Source: Flavobacteriales bacterium UBA979
GTDB lineage: Bacteria; Bacteroidota; Bacteroidia; Flavobacteriales_D; Sanyastnellaceae
Length of the DNA: 64,000 bases
Assembly: GCA_002292325.1 (NCBI GenBank)
Contig: DBBR01000033.1
Location: 1 to 64,000 of the forward strand
Direction of reading: 5' to 3'
Each line of letters begins with the position of its first letter. Positions within the stretch are counted from its first letter, which is position 1. Of the stretch, positions 41,891 through 51,227 are shown one piece after another. The position numbers and the translations under genes are program-made. Under the pieces are notes generated by a model. That model worked only from the letters and a program-made list of their open reading frames with translations. It ran no database searches and was not told where the DNA came from.

Positions 41891-43825
41891 ATGCGCAAAT
41901 TTATGTGCCATTTGGCCCAGTATGTCGTTGGAGTTGTACTCTTTGCATTTTGCCTTTCGGCGGAAGAGGTGCACGGACAGACTAAGATTTCAAAGAAAGC
42001 GGAAAAACGGCTCAATGAGGCTGTGGATGCTTTCATGAGAAGGGATGTTCAGGGCGCAATGGAAGCCGTGAATTCGGCCCTCGATGTTCAATCCAATTAC
42101 GGGGATGCGTGGATGCTAAAGAGTCAACTTTTAGAAGAAACAATGAATTGGTCGGAAGCGGCTGGCTCACTGGAAGAAGCACTTTTAGCAAGTCCTCACC
42201 TCAAAGAGAAATGGCAGGCAAAATGGATTGAATTGCTTTTTAAATCTGGAAATTATTCTGATGCATTGATTCAATTGAATGAAGGCAATTCATGGCAGCG
42301 GTGGTCTTTGGGAGACAGCTTGCTAGAGGAATCCATTCGTTTTTCAAATCGTGCCGTAGAAAATGCCTTGCCCATCGGTTTACACGAATTATTGGGTTCC
42401 GTGAATACAGGTTCACCGGAGTACTATCCAGCGCTATTTGCTTCAGGAGACCGAATGATTTTTACTCGGCAGTTGGGAGGAGATGCGCGAATGACGGGAC
42501 AAGAGGATTTTTTCGAAGCACAAAAGGATGAGGATGGAAGTTGGAATGTAGTGAGGGCATTGAGTGAAATCAATACGCGCAGCAATGAAGGCGCACCGGC
42601 TGTGCGGGGTGATGGTCGCCGATTGATTTTCACGGTGTGTGAAGACTTAAACGGAGGCTACGGAAGCCGTGTTGGAGAGGGCTCTTGTGATCTCTTTCAA
42701 GCAGATTTTAGTGTGGTAAGAGGACGGTACTTCAATGAGGTCAATGTAGTCGATGTTAATTCGCGTGCATGGGAAAGTCAGCCATCGTTGAGTTCGGATG
42801 GACATTGGTTGTTTTTTGTCCGGGCATATCGATCCGCTTCGGGCCAAGTTTTACAAGACATTTATCAATCAGAACACCTTGGCAATGGTCAATGGAGCCG
42901 CCCTTCTCGCTTGTCAAAAGCGGTGAATACATTGGGGAAGGAGGAGAACCCTGTTCTCCATGCCGATGGTAAGACCTTGTATTTCGCATCTGATGGTCAT
43001 CCAGGAATGGGAGGAATGGACCTGTATGTCTCTAGAAGGCAAACAGATGGCACGTGGTCACAAGCAGTCAATTTGGGCTTCCCGATTAACTCCAGTGGGG
43101 ATGAGAACAGTTTACAGGTCTTTCCGGATGGAAGAACAGCTCTGTTTGCCACAGATCGAGAGCATGCCGGGGATCTTGATTTTTGGCAATTCATACTTCC
43201 GGAATCGGGTGCGGCGGAAGAAATAACCCTGTGGCGTGGTGAGGTGATTGAGGCTTCAACGGGAGAGCCGGTTTCTGCTGTTGTTCAAGTGCTTAACCTG
43301 CAAGGTGATAAAATTGGTCAACAAACAAGCGATGGAATCGATGGCCAATTCACCTTGTCATTTCCAGCCAATCAATCGGTCATCTTACAAGTCGAAGATG
43401 CGGACTATGTTTTTTTCTCTGAGCAGTACAATGGATCGGAGGGGTTGGATCCATTTGTGCAGATTCCTTTATCCCGACTTCAAGTAGGGAGTGTTTTGAT
43501 CCTAAAAGATGTTCGATTTGATCGTTCTTCATCTACTTTGGAAACAATCTTTCAGCCTGATCTTGAACAACTTGCCCGTACCTTGTTAATGTCTGATTTA
43601 CGTATTCGAATCATAGGGCATACAGATGGTGAAGGTGCCGTTGAAGCCAATCAGATACTGAGTGAACAAAGGGCTCAATCGGTGATGATGTACCTCAATT
43701 CATTGGGGATTTCATTGGATCGCATGGAATCGGAGGGAATGGGCGAGAGGAACCCCCTGGATACAAACGAAACGCCGGTTGGCAGGGCTCGGAACCGACG
43801 CACGGAGATACACGTTATTCGATGA
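41891..43825 (+). CDS. PorE-like periplasmic OmpA-family protein (TPR, WD40-like propeller, carboxypeptidase-regulatory, OmpA)
   Basis: 644 residues with a signal peptide (about 1-30, ending EEVHGQ). TPR-like helices span about 35-130 (DAFMRRDVQGAMEAVNSALD, NYGDAWMLKSQLL). A PD40/WD40-like beta-propeller occupies about 170-430, with repeats such as PALFASGDRMIFTR, PAVRGDGRRLIFTV, PSLSSDGHWLFFVR, PVLHADGKTLYFAS and LQVFPDGRTALFAT. A CarboxypepD_reg-like domain is near 440-520. The C-terminal OmpA peptidoglycan-binding domain has DVRFDRSSSTLE, IIGHTDGEGA and the R-A-Q-S-V helix. The same domain order occurs in the type IX component PorE, which anchors the machine to peptidoglycan, but paralogues are common, so assignment to the machine is tentative. 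Confidence 0.82.
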   Translation: MRKFMCHLAQYVVGVVLFAFCLSAEEVHGQTKISKKAEKRLNEAVDAFMRRDVQGAMEAVNSALDVQSNYGDAWMLKSQLLEETMNWSEAAGSLEEALLASPHLKEKWQAKWIELLFKSGNYSDALIQLNEGNSWQRWSLGDSLLEESIRFSNRAVENALPIGLHELLGSVNTGSPEYYPALFASGDRMIFTRQLGGDARMTGQEDFFEAQKDEDGSWNVVRALSEINTRSNEGAPAVRGDGRRLIFTVCEDLNGGYGSRVGEGSCDLFQADFSVVRGRYFNEVNVVDVNSRAWESQPSLSSDGHWLFFVRAYRSASGQVLQDIYQSEHLGNGQWSRPSRLSKAVNTLGKEENPVLHADGKTLYFASDGHPGMGGMDLYVSRRQTDGTWSQAVNLGFPINSSGDENSLQVFPDGRTALFATDREHAGDLDFWQFILPESGAAEEITLWRGEVIEASTGEPVSAVVQVLNLQGDKIGQQTSDGIDGQFTLSFPANQSVILQVEDADYVFFSEQYNGSEGLDPFVQIPLSRLQVGSVLILKDVRFDRSSSTLETIFQPDLEQLARTLLMSDLRIRIIGHTDGEGAVEANQILSEQRAQSVMMYLNSLGISLDRMESEGMGERNPLDTNETPVGRARNRRTEIHVIR

Positions 43826-43863
43826 CCTAACCAGAACGTGTGAAGTTCGGTCCCGAAAGGGCA

Positions 43864-45960
43864 TCATAGTCCAAACATCCAACGCCAAGACAACCATAAA
43901 GTGCGTTTCGGAGCAGGGTTGAAGTAACGCCCACCGAAGGCGTTGGTTTGAAGCCAACTGCTGTATGAAAAATTAAGCGGATTGCGCATTCCAACTTGCC
44001 ATTGTTGCCCGTGATGTTCTCGCTGGATGTAGACCAGTAATCTGTGATGAGCTTGGGCCCAATCGTCTTTGCTGTTGTGCAGTTTGATGCGATCCAGCCA
44101 TTCATGTTGCCAGCCCATGGTGATTGAACGGAGACTCAATTTACCTGCACTTCCAGCTGTATGTAAAGGTGTTCCGGGGACCACTTTGGCGAAAGGATCA
44201 AATGAATGACGATTCATCGCTCCCCAAACACGTAATTCGAAGCGGGTTTGATTGATCATTGAATAGGCGATGTCGCCGGTAAATTCAATTCCGGACATGT
44301 TCAACCCTTCGACATTGGACAAAAACAATCCATCCGATTCACCAGGCACTTGTGCAATCGCATTCTGCACCCGTTGATGGTAAAGCTGCAGAGTAGCTCC
44401 GAGGTGCGTTCTACCTGATTGATATCCCATCCGCGCACCAGCTTCCAAGGCTCGGGCTTGTTCCGACCTTAAGGCAGATGGCCTGAACGTTTCGGGATCG
44501 ACCAATTCAAACGATGTTGGGTGGCTGCCTCCATGGGCATATTGCAGAAAGGCGCGGCTGTGCCTGTTCAGTTGACGAGAGATTTGGACAAAAGGCAGGA
44601 GGTTAGTTTCACGAAAATCAGCAGCATAAGGCTCTACAGTCGTGCCGTTCATCCGGCTTTCCCCTTCGGACTTTCGGTCGATTCCTTCAACTGATAATTG
44701 TCCGTCGACTTGCCAAAGTGAGCCCGTGACCGCGTGGCCCCATTCCATTCGAACACCTGTGGAAGCCCAGACGTTATTTGTGCCAGTCAAAATCGAATAG
44801 CGAAGGGGGGCGCTGTTTGCATCTGATCGGTAATCGGTCTCCATAAGATCCAGGGATTCGCTGAGGAATATTGCGGATTGGTCCCACGTAATTTTCCCAT
44901 CCGAACCGAAGGCCCACGTTTGTGCGCGCCAATACCTCAAGGAAGCAGAGGCTTCGTGTTCTGTTTTGATGCCGTTATAAAACGCCGAAGTGCCGAAAGG
45001 ATTGAATTTGTCGCTGATTTGCCCGTAGATCCAAATCCCAGATTGCATCGAACCTTTTGATTGGGTTTGGCTCCACCCAAGCCACGTTCTCTTTCGGTTA
45101 ACGTGTGCATTGTAGCTTACACCGGGAGACGATTCCGGAGTGGTGCTGGCATCCTGCTCATTCAGCGACCCGGGTAACTCCCAAGTACCATTATACCATC
45201 CCATCCAAAGGTGCCGGTTTGCGCTGGACTGAGATGCGGACTGCAAGTGAATCTCCGCTGTATTTCGACCATTGGATTCTTGCCAACGGTAGCCGGGATT
45301 TTGACTCCAATTGGCTCGGACGGTGAGGGCCATGGAGTCCTTGCGTTGCGTAATCGTAAACCCAGACTCCGTGCTGATGCTAGATGTTTCATTTCGTCCG
45401 GTTGACGCGACCCGTGTATAACCTCGAATGTGCGAAGACGCCTGGGATAAGGAGGGAAGCGATCTTCCGATGAGTGCACCTCCGTAGGAATTACCGACCA
45501 ATGCGCCCGTTGGTCCTCGCAAAACCTCAAGGGAATGAATCCATTGAGGATTGATCAACTCTAAAGGTGAATTTCCACTGGCATTGGTCAAAACAAAGCC
45601 GTCAAGAAGAAGCTGGATGTTGCGCACACCAAAAGGCGACCGCAACCCACTGCTTCTAATTTGAAGCCTTCGCGAACCTCCTGAACCACGCGTATCCATG
45701 GATACTCCTGGCTGCCTGTTCAGGACATCTTGTAAATCCGGAGAATATCCGTTTTGAAGCGTTTCGGTATTCAATCGAACCAAACTGCCCATTGTTCGGC
45801 TCTCCAATGACGGCATTCGAAGGGCCCATACCAAGGCTTCATCTACTTCAGTGGTGTCTTCGTAAGCAACCTGTGTTTGTGCTACTCCGACAGCCATTCC
45901 TGGGCCTTTAACCGCGATCAAAATGAGCAGGACGATCGCCTTTCTTCCGAATGAATTCAA
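43864..45960 (-). CDS. TonB-dependent outer-membrane receptor
   Basis: 698 residues with a signal peptide (about 1-28, ending GVAQTQ). The plug domain is about 55-165: VLNRQPGVSMDTRGSGGSRR, then IRSSGLRSPFGVRNIQLLLDG, and SLEVLRGPTGALVGNSYGG. The rest is a 22-strand-type barrel with many aromatic strands, and the protein ends in an aromatic residue-rich last strand (TLWLSWRWMF). It imports a siderophore, vitamin or sugar derivative; the substrate cannot be read. The start is TTG at 45960, overlapping the TGA of the upstream sugar dehydrogenase, and no ATG occurs before the signal peptide's end. Coupled expression with that dehydrogenase suggests a shared substrate. Confidence 0.88.
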   Translation of the reverse strand: MNSFGRKAIVLLILIAVKGPGMAVGVAQTQVAYEDTTEVDEALVWALRMPSLESRTMGSLVRLNTETLQNGYSPDLQDVLNRQPGVSMDTRGSGGSRRLQIRSSGLRSPFGVRNIQLLLDGFVLTNASGNSPLELINPQWIHSLEVLRGPTGALVGNSYGGALIGRSLPSLSQASSHIRGYTRVASTGRNETSSISTESGFTITQRKDSMALTVRANWSQNPGYRWQESNGRNTAEIHLQSASQSSANRHLWMGWYNGTWELPGSLNEQDASTTPESSPGVSYNAHVNRKRTWLGWSQTQSKGSMQSGIWIYGQISDKFNPFGTSAFYNGIKTEHEASASLRYWRAQTWAFGSDGKITWDQSAIFLSESLDLMETDYRSDANSAPLRYSILTGTNNVWASTGVRMEWGHAVTGSLWQVDGQLSVEGIDRKSEGESRMNGTTVEPYAADFRETNLLPFVQISRQLNRHSRAFLQYAHGGSHPTSFELVDPETFRPSALRSEQARALEAGARMGYQSGRTHLGATLQLYHQRVQNAIAQVPGESDGLFLSNVEGLNMSGIEFTGDIAYSMINQTRFELRVWGAMNRHSFDPFAKVVPGTPLHTAGSAGKLSLRSITMGWQHEWLDRIKLHNSKDDWAQAHHRLLVYIQREHHGQQWQVGMRNPLNFSYSSWLQTNAFGGRYFNPAPKRTLWLSWRWMFGL

Positions 45961-47351
45961 TGCTGTACCTGGAATGTTGTGGTTAAGTTGCCTTGGCTAT
46001 GCTGAATGACAATGAAATAAGCTCCCACGGGCCAATCGGATGTTGCACAGGACATGAGGCCGCCATTGGACCGACCTGAAATCATTTTTTGTCCATTGAA
46101 TGCGAAGACATCGTAGGTCAAAGGTCCAAAGTCACCCTTCCATTGAAATTGAATGATGTCATTTGCAGGATTTGGAAATGCCACGGCTTCGAGGAGTTCA
46201 GGACCTTGATCAACACTTGAAGCAAACGATTCGTTCCTAAATTCCTTGATGATGTTCGGGCCGCTGCCTGGATAGGACGTGCCATTGAAGGCTACATATA
46301 CTGATCCGGTGTACGGGTTGACAGCCACATCTCGAATTCGTTGGTTAAAGCTCGAGAAATACTGGTCTTCACTTTCCACATTCAAGCCATCTTCTGATAG
46401 ATGCAAAACGCTTAAGCGCTCGTATTGGCCTCCCAATCCCCCAAGTACAGACAATAAAATGGAGTTTTCCCATTCTGGTATGGCAACGTGATCATAGTAT
46501 TCAATGCCATTCACAGCGATGCAAGGACTCCAAGCTTTTAGCGGCTCTACCACGTCGTTTTCTTCGCAAAAGTTTTGTTCGGCAGCTGTGTTGCAGTAGC
46601 CTTCAACTTGTGGCCATCCATAATTGCTCCCCGGTTGAACAATGTTAAATTCGTCGTTGGAGTTTTGACCATGCTCGGAACTGTATATGATGCCATTGGC
46701 TCCTAAGGCAAGTCCTTGGCTGTTGCGGTTGCCATATGTATAGATGTAGGAATCGGGAATTGGATTGTCTTCGGGAATGCTGCCATCCAAGTTGAGTCGG
46801 AGCGTCTTGCCTTGAAGAGAATTCAAGGATTGAGCCAGCGCAGATGAACCGACATCGCCGGCTGTCATCAAAAGGGTATTATCGGGCAAGACCAATAAAC
46901 GGCTTCCGTTGTGTATCCCTCCCGCATCCAGCGTAAGCAAGATTTCCTCGTTGACCAAAGCCTCGCCGTCCCAATCAAAAGAGGCGAGGTATTCTTCACC
47001 ATTCCAGGACGTTCCGGCGCAGTATACCAGGTATACCTTGGGTGTTGTTTCCCAGTCAGGGTGCATCGCCATGCCGAGCATTCCAGGTTCTCCGTTTCCG
47101 CCATTCATGACGTTTTTTTGAAGCACGGTGGTGTAACTTCCGGTTGCAGGATCGATTCGAAGTACCTCCCCTTTGCGAGAGGTCATCCAGAGGTGATCAT
47201 CCGGCCCCCACAGGATCTCCCAAGGCAATTGCGTGCCAGTTACAAGGTCATATTCAGTCAACGTCGTGTTGCCAATTTCCCATGTGGGTTGAGCGAAAAC
47301 ACGGGTTGGCAAACATGCTAAAACGATTAAAAGGGCTGGTATGAATTTCAT
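45957..47351 (-). CDS. Secreted PQQ-type glucose/sorbosone dehydrogenase-like protein with type IX sorting domain
   Basis: 464 residues with a signal peptide (1-20, ending RVFAQ). The six-bladed propeller of the GSDH/YliI family spans about 25-370: MTSRKGEVLRIDPATGS, NGEPGMLGMAMHPDW, GSRLLVLPDNTLLMTAGDVG, LRLNLDGSIPEDNPIP, YTYGNRNSQGLALG and NSNDEFNIVQPGSNYGWP. These enzymes oxidise aldose sugars with PQQ, or bind similar cofactors. The C-terminus AVAFPNPANDIIQFQW ... GAYFIVIQHSQGNLTTTF is a type A type IX sorting domain, so it is surface-attached or released. It is the first gene of a two-gene unit with the TonB receptor. No pqq synthesis genes are present in the window. Confidence 0.87.
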   Translation of the reverse strand: MKFIPALLIVLACLPTRVFAQPTWEIGNTTLTEYDLVTGTQLPWEILWGPDDHLWMTSRKGEVLRIDPATGSYTTVLQKNVMNGGNGEPGMLGMAMHPDWETTPKVYLVYCAGTSWNGEEYLASFDWDGEALVNEEILLTLDAGGIHNGSRLLVLPDNTLLMTAGDVGSSALAQSLNSLQGKTLRLNLDGSIPEDNPIPDSYIYTYGNRNSQGLALGANGIIYSSEHGQNSNDEFNIVQPGSNYGWPQVEGYCNTAAEQNFCEENDVVEPLKAWSPCIAVNGIEYYDHVAIPEWENSILLSVLGGLGGQYERLSVLHLSEDGLNVESEDQYFSSFNQRIRDVAVNPYTGSVYVAFNGTSYPGSGPNIIKEFRNESFASSVDQGPELLEAVAFPNPANDIIQFQWKGDFGPLTYDVFAFNGQKMISGRSNGGLMSCATSDWPVGAYFIVIQHSQGNLTTTFQVQH

Positions 47352-47392
47352 GTCCGAAATTTACACCTAGAATTGATTTAAATTGGCAAACC

Positions 47393-47920
47393 ATGACGGG
47401 AACCTCTACATTCAAAAAGGCCGCTTCGATAGGGGTACTTTTACTCAGCTTTTTTGTTGCCATGGGTCAAGCACCTGACTGGATGTTTGCTTTGGAGGGA
47501 ACCTATGTGGGCCGATACGAGGTTCCCGATGCAACAGGGGAGTTGTCCACCGTGGATGCGAGATGGGATGGGAAGCGAAGTGGAAAAGAAGACGGATTCG
47601 TGCTTCAAATCTCCCGTGAACGCGCGGCTGTAGTGGAAAAGGAAGCTCAAATGTGGGAATGGAACAATGACCTTTCCGTTCTTGATATAATGGCTATCGC
47701 AGACGGACAACGTATTTCAACCCAATGGTTCGCCGAGGAGTCAGGAATGGCGGTTTTACTCACCAGAGGTGGCAGTGCAAATGGCCAAGCCATCATCGAA
47801 CGAATGCGCATTGAGCGGCTTCCCGGTCAACTTCGTGTGCAGCTGCACCACAATTCGGGTGATGGGAATTGGGGTTTGCAGTGGCGCTATGTCCTGGATG
47901 ATTATCTAGAACAGGACTGA
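47393..47920 (+). CDS. Hypothetical exported protein
   Basis: 175 residues with a signal peptide (about 1-26, ending FFVAMGQ). The mature part is beta-strand rich (WMFALEGTYVGRYEVP, DGFVLQISRERAAVVEKE, WNNDLSVLDIMAIADGQ, LRVQLHHNSG), suggesting a small lipocalin- or DUF1579-like barrel, but I do not recognise the family. It is a single gene divergent from the sugar dehydrogenase (41 bp) and convergent with the GH13 lipoprotein (7 bp between stops). Confidence 0.7.
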   Translation: MTGTSTFKKAASIGVLLLSFFVAMGQAPDWMFALEGTYVGRYEVPDATGELSTVDARWDGKRSGKEDGFVLQISRERAAVVEKEAQMWEWNNDLSVLDIMAIADGQRISTQWFAEESGMAVLLTRGGSANGQAIIERMRIERLPGQLRVQLHHNSGDGNWGLQWRYVLDDYLEQD

Positions 47921-47927
47921 TCCTTGA

Positions 47928-50348
47928 TTAATGCTTCGCAACGGCCAAATTGGGTCGAACGTCGAAGGCCGCACAGCCCCAAGCTTGCAAGGTAGATTGC
48001 CCTTCATTCGAATCACTCAACGTGCCGATGAGAGGGGTGAGTGGATCCCCCGTATCCAGTGTGATCTCATATGATTGTCCGGTGGTGTTGATAACCACCC
48101 ATGTATTCTCACTCAGATAAGAACGATGAATGGCCAGCAAGCCTGGTGCTAACTCCCGGTATTGGGTTGTTCCATACAGCAAGCTCATGCGTGATTTACG
48201 CAGTGAGATCCATTTTTGGGTCCAATTCCACATCCATGTTTCTTCTGGATTCCACCCATCGAATCTCATCATACGCCGATTGTCAGGGTCATTGCCACCA
48301 GCATCAGCAATCTCATCCCCATAATAAATGCAAGGGATACCGGGACTCGACATGAGAAATGTCATGAGCCAGCTCATTTTACGGTACCCTATGTTGCCCT
48401 TGTGTTGAATGTCACGTGTCCAACCAGCGAGTTTGGAGTCTTCACTCGGGGCAATTGAGCCGTCTGCTATAGAGGCAAAGCGAGGCCTGTCCTGATTTCC
48501 CGTGATATTGCCCATTAAATGATGTGATCCATACGTAGCGAGGCTTTGGTTCGCGACGTCAATGAGGCTGGCGATGTCCGCACTGTCTGAAGTGAACGTG
48601 CTTACGAGGGCATCGTACAAATTGAAATCGAATTGTGCATCCAGCATCCCATTGGAAAGATAGCTTCGAATCAATTCTGGGGAGCCATACGTTTCGCCTA
48701 TTTGAAAGATGGGAGTGCGCCCGTGTTCTCGAACCTTACGGGTCAATGTGCGCCAGAAAACTTCAGGTATGTGTTTGGTGGCATCATGACGAAACCCATC
48801 GATATCGGTATGTTCGATCCACCATGCAGCGCTATCAGTCATCACCTTGTAAACTTCAGGTTTTTCGAGATCAAGGGTTGGCATGAAGGTGTCAAACCAG
48901 GTGGTGAGTCGCTGCTCATCCCACAGTTGGGTGTTCAAGGTACTGTCTTCCAAGTACAGGTTTGTGACCCAATCTGGATGAGCGATGTAAATGGGATGTT
49001 CTTGGTGCACGTGATTCGCTACATAATCGATTAAAATATTTTGTTCGTTTTCATGAACAGCATCCACGAGTTCGTTGAAGGTTTCCAATGATCCAAATCG
49101 ACGGTCGACTCCGGTGGAGGCGACTGGCCAGTAGCCATGGTAGCCGCTGAACTTGCTGGTAAGTTCGGTGCTAGGATCAGACCAAAACCCCCACGCACCA
49201 TCTGGGTTCGGCGCAATGGGACTGATCCAGATGGTATTGGCTCCCAAAGATTCAATGTATGGAATGGCTTGTTGTACCCCCTGAAGATCGCCGCCAAAGT
49301 GATTTGCTTGAGGAAGCACTGCTGGATCATTGGAAGACCAATCGTTTTTGAGATCACCATTTTTAAACCGATCGACCATCAGGAAATACATGACCATCCC
49401 TTGGCGATCAAAACGTGAAAGTTCATTCCCATCGGTCACAGGGATCCCTGCAGAGAGCGGAATAAGGATCTCTTGGCTTCTTGCTTCGTTGGTGCATGTC
49501 CAGATTCGCAGATGCGTACGATCCATGTTGTAAGCCGCGGCAGGTATACCCAATTGGAATAAACCGTTGGTATCTGCAACCCCAAACCCATAAATTTCAT
49601 TTTGCCACCAAGCGTAAAAGTGCGCTGAAGGCTTAGTTTGTCCAATCAAGATGTTAGGTGACCTTACACCGCGATCCTCCTCAGCTTGTGTCGGCGATAC
49701 AACTGTCATCTCCAATGGAATATCAGCCGCTTGCTTCCCTACTTCTAAAACAGAATTCCACCCGCCGAAACCGTTGGGAACTCTTCTCAGGTTGGCAGGG
49801 TCAGGTTGTTCTATGCCGTCGATGACCAATTGATAAAAATGCACCCCGGGCTCGAGGTTCAGGTCGAGCGTAAATGTTCCATTGTTTTCTTCCATGGCCA
49901 GCGGATTGCTCTGCCAATTGGTAAACGTTCCAATGACATCGACACGCTCGAGCGACTCAAACGATGGGACGGTCAACCGCGTTCTTTGCTTCGATGTCTT
50001 GAATACAGGGATTTCACTGTGTGCACCATTTGACCAAAGCTGAAGAAAGCCAATGGATCGTTTGGGCTGTTGAGTTATTCGAATTACCGGTTCATGATCG
50101 ATGGTGTCCATCTGAAGCACACGGCCATCTTCCCATTTGATGGAATCCAATGGGCGGTGAATGTGTGAGAAATCATGGAGGTATATAACAGCCGTGTCAG
50201 CATTGAGTTGGATGGGCATAAACGGCGTCGTTGCCTCCATTCGCTCGGACATTTCGGTTCTGCATGAGATGAAGCACGAGGAGACGATGATGAACGCCAA
50301 GAGCCATGCTGTTGCACGGCTCTTGGCTTGATGGATGATTGGAAACAT
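47928..50348 (-). CDS. GH13 alpha-glucan hydrolase lipoprotein (neopullulanase / cyclomaltodextrinase type)
   Basis: 806 residues with a lipoprotein signal (SSCFISC, lipobox Cys near 29). N-terminal beta-sandwiches include an AMPK/glycogen-binding-like module (VIGTFTNWQSNPLA, HFYQLVIDG near 135-175). The GH13 barrel has DYVANHVH (region I), DGFRHDATKH with nucleophile D522, FQIGETYGSP with acid/base E552, and NITGNQDRPR in region IV, where Gln stands at the usual His beside the transition-state Asp. GIPCIYYGDEIADAGGNDPD is a calcium/maltose-binding loop seen in neopullulanases. It likely cuts maltodextrins at the cell envelope. It is the last gene of the SusCD-type operon, 27 bp after the 283-residue protein. 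Confidence 0.88.
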   Translation of the reverse strand: MFPIIHQAKSRATAWLLAFIIVSSCFISCRTEMSERMEATTPFMPIQLNADTAVIYLHDFSHIHRPLDSIKWEDGRVLQMDTIDHEPVIRITQQPKRSIGFLQLWSNGAHSEIPVFKTSKQRTRLTVPSFESLERVDVIGTFTNWQSNPLAMEENNGTFTLDLNLEPGVHFYQLVIDGIEQPDPANLRRVPNGFGGWNSVLEVGKQAADIPLEMTVVSPTQAEEDRGVRSPNILIGQTKPSAHFYAWWQNEIYGFGVADTNGLFQLGIPAAAYNMDRTHLRIWTCTNEARSQEILIPLSAGIPVTDGNELSRFDRQGMVMYFLMVDRFKNGDLKNDWSSNDPAVLPQANHFGGDLQGVQQAIPYIESLGANTIWISPIAPNPDGAWGFWSDPSTELTSKFSGYHGYWPVASTGVDRRFGSLETFNELVDAVHENEQNILIDYVANHVHQEHPIYIAHPDWVTNLYLEDSTLNTQLWDEQRLTTWFDTFMPTLDLEKPEVYKVMTDSAAWWIEHTDIDGFRHDATKHIPEVFWRTLTRKVREHGRTPIFQIGETYGSPELIRSYLSNGMLDAQFDFNLYDALVSTFTSDSADIASLIDVANQSLATYGSHHLMGNITGNQDRPRFASIADGSIAPSEDSKLAGWTRDIQHKGNIGYRKMSWLMTFLMSSPGIPCIYYGDEIADAGGNDPDNRRMMRFDGWNPEETWMWNWTQKWISLRKSRMSLLYGTTQYRELAPGLLAIHRSYLSENTWVVINTTGQSYEITLDTGDPLTPLIGTLSDSNEGQSTLQAWGCAAFDVRPNLAVAKH

Positions 50349-50375
50349 GGATGCGTTTATCGTGGAGCACTCAAT

Positions 50376-51227
50376 TTATTCGCAGTCCAACAGCCCAATG
50401 ATTTGGAATGGGGGCGGACCGGGAGGGTAACTGAAACCTTCGCGAACAATGTAATACCAGACTTCTGAAAGTGTTTCGCCTTCTCCAAGCAAGGTGGAAA
50501 ATAAATCTTCGGGGATGAAGGTTGTTCTATACTTGCCATCCCCGATGGACGTCAATTGTAGTTCAGGATATTGCAGCACTTCGGATTCAGGGGCAAATTC
50601 ATAGCTCGTAAAGTCATCTACTTTTGCAAGAATGTACATGTAGCAATCGTCTTCACCCATGTCTTGAAGTCCTTCGTACAGTTCTTCCTTGGTGTTGTCG
50701 TATGTAATGCTCAAAAAATCATCGGATTGCCGGAGTTCAGGAAATACGCACAATCGTGCTCCGCACAGCTGTGGGATGATGTCGACGTGCATGTCTTCTG
50801 ACTTGGCCTCGAATGGAAAGCCATCCACGGGGTATCCATTCTTTAGTTTGGCGAGGCACGAGATTCCACGGGAAAATAGCTGAGGCCCATCCACTCCATA
50901 GTATTCCGTTGGCACAAAAGTCATGGAATATAGTTTTGGACCAATCTTGGTCAATTCCTGATGATCGGCACTGTTATCCCAGTCGCCATTCCCTGCTGAG
51001 GGACCGGCAGGATCCCAAGTCCAGAGGTACAACGTGGTATCTGGAAATGCATCAAGAATCCCAGAGAGACCGTTGTTTTGAATTCCATCCTCACTTTGAT
51101 TCATGTCGATGAACAGCGTCATCTCAGCATTCGCATCGGTGGGTGATGGGAGAATATAAGCCTTTTGTGCCCATGCAGTTCCAGTCAGAAGAAGGCCGAA
51201 GGCGATTAAGCAAGTAAACTTATGCAT
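50376..51227 (-). CDS. Exported alpha-glucan locus protein of unknown function (two beta-sandwich repeats)
   Basis: 283 residues with a signal peptide (1-20, ending TGTAWAQ) and no lipobox. The sequence looks like two related modules (about 20-140 and 145-283), each with a front strand pattern, a TLYLWTWDP / CYMYILAKVDD strand and a YSMTFVPTEYYGVDG / YRTTFIPEDLFSTLLGEG strand. This internal repetition and the position after SusD suggest a SusE/SusF-like starch-binding role, but sequence similarity is too weak to assert it. The start ATG overlaps the stop of the preceding small lipoprotein by one base. Confidence 0.7.
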   Translation of the reverse strand: MHKFTCLIAFGLLLTGTAWAQKAYILPSPTDANAEMTLFIDMNQSEDGIQNNGLSGILDAFPDTTLYLWTWDPAGPSAGNGDWDNSADHQELTKIGPKLYSMTFVPTEYYGVDGPQLFSRGISCLAKLKNGYPVDGFPFEAKSEDMHVDIIPQLCGARLCVFPELRQSDDFLSITYDNTKEELYEGLQDMGEDDCYMYILAKVDDFTSYEFAPESEVLQYPELQLTSIGDGKYRTTFIPEDLFSTLLGEGETLSEVWYYIVREGFSYPPGPPPFQIIGLLDCE

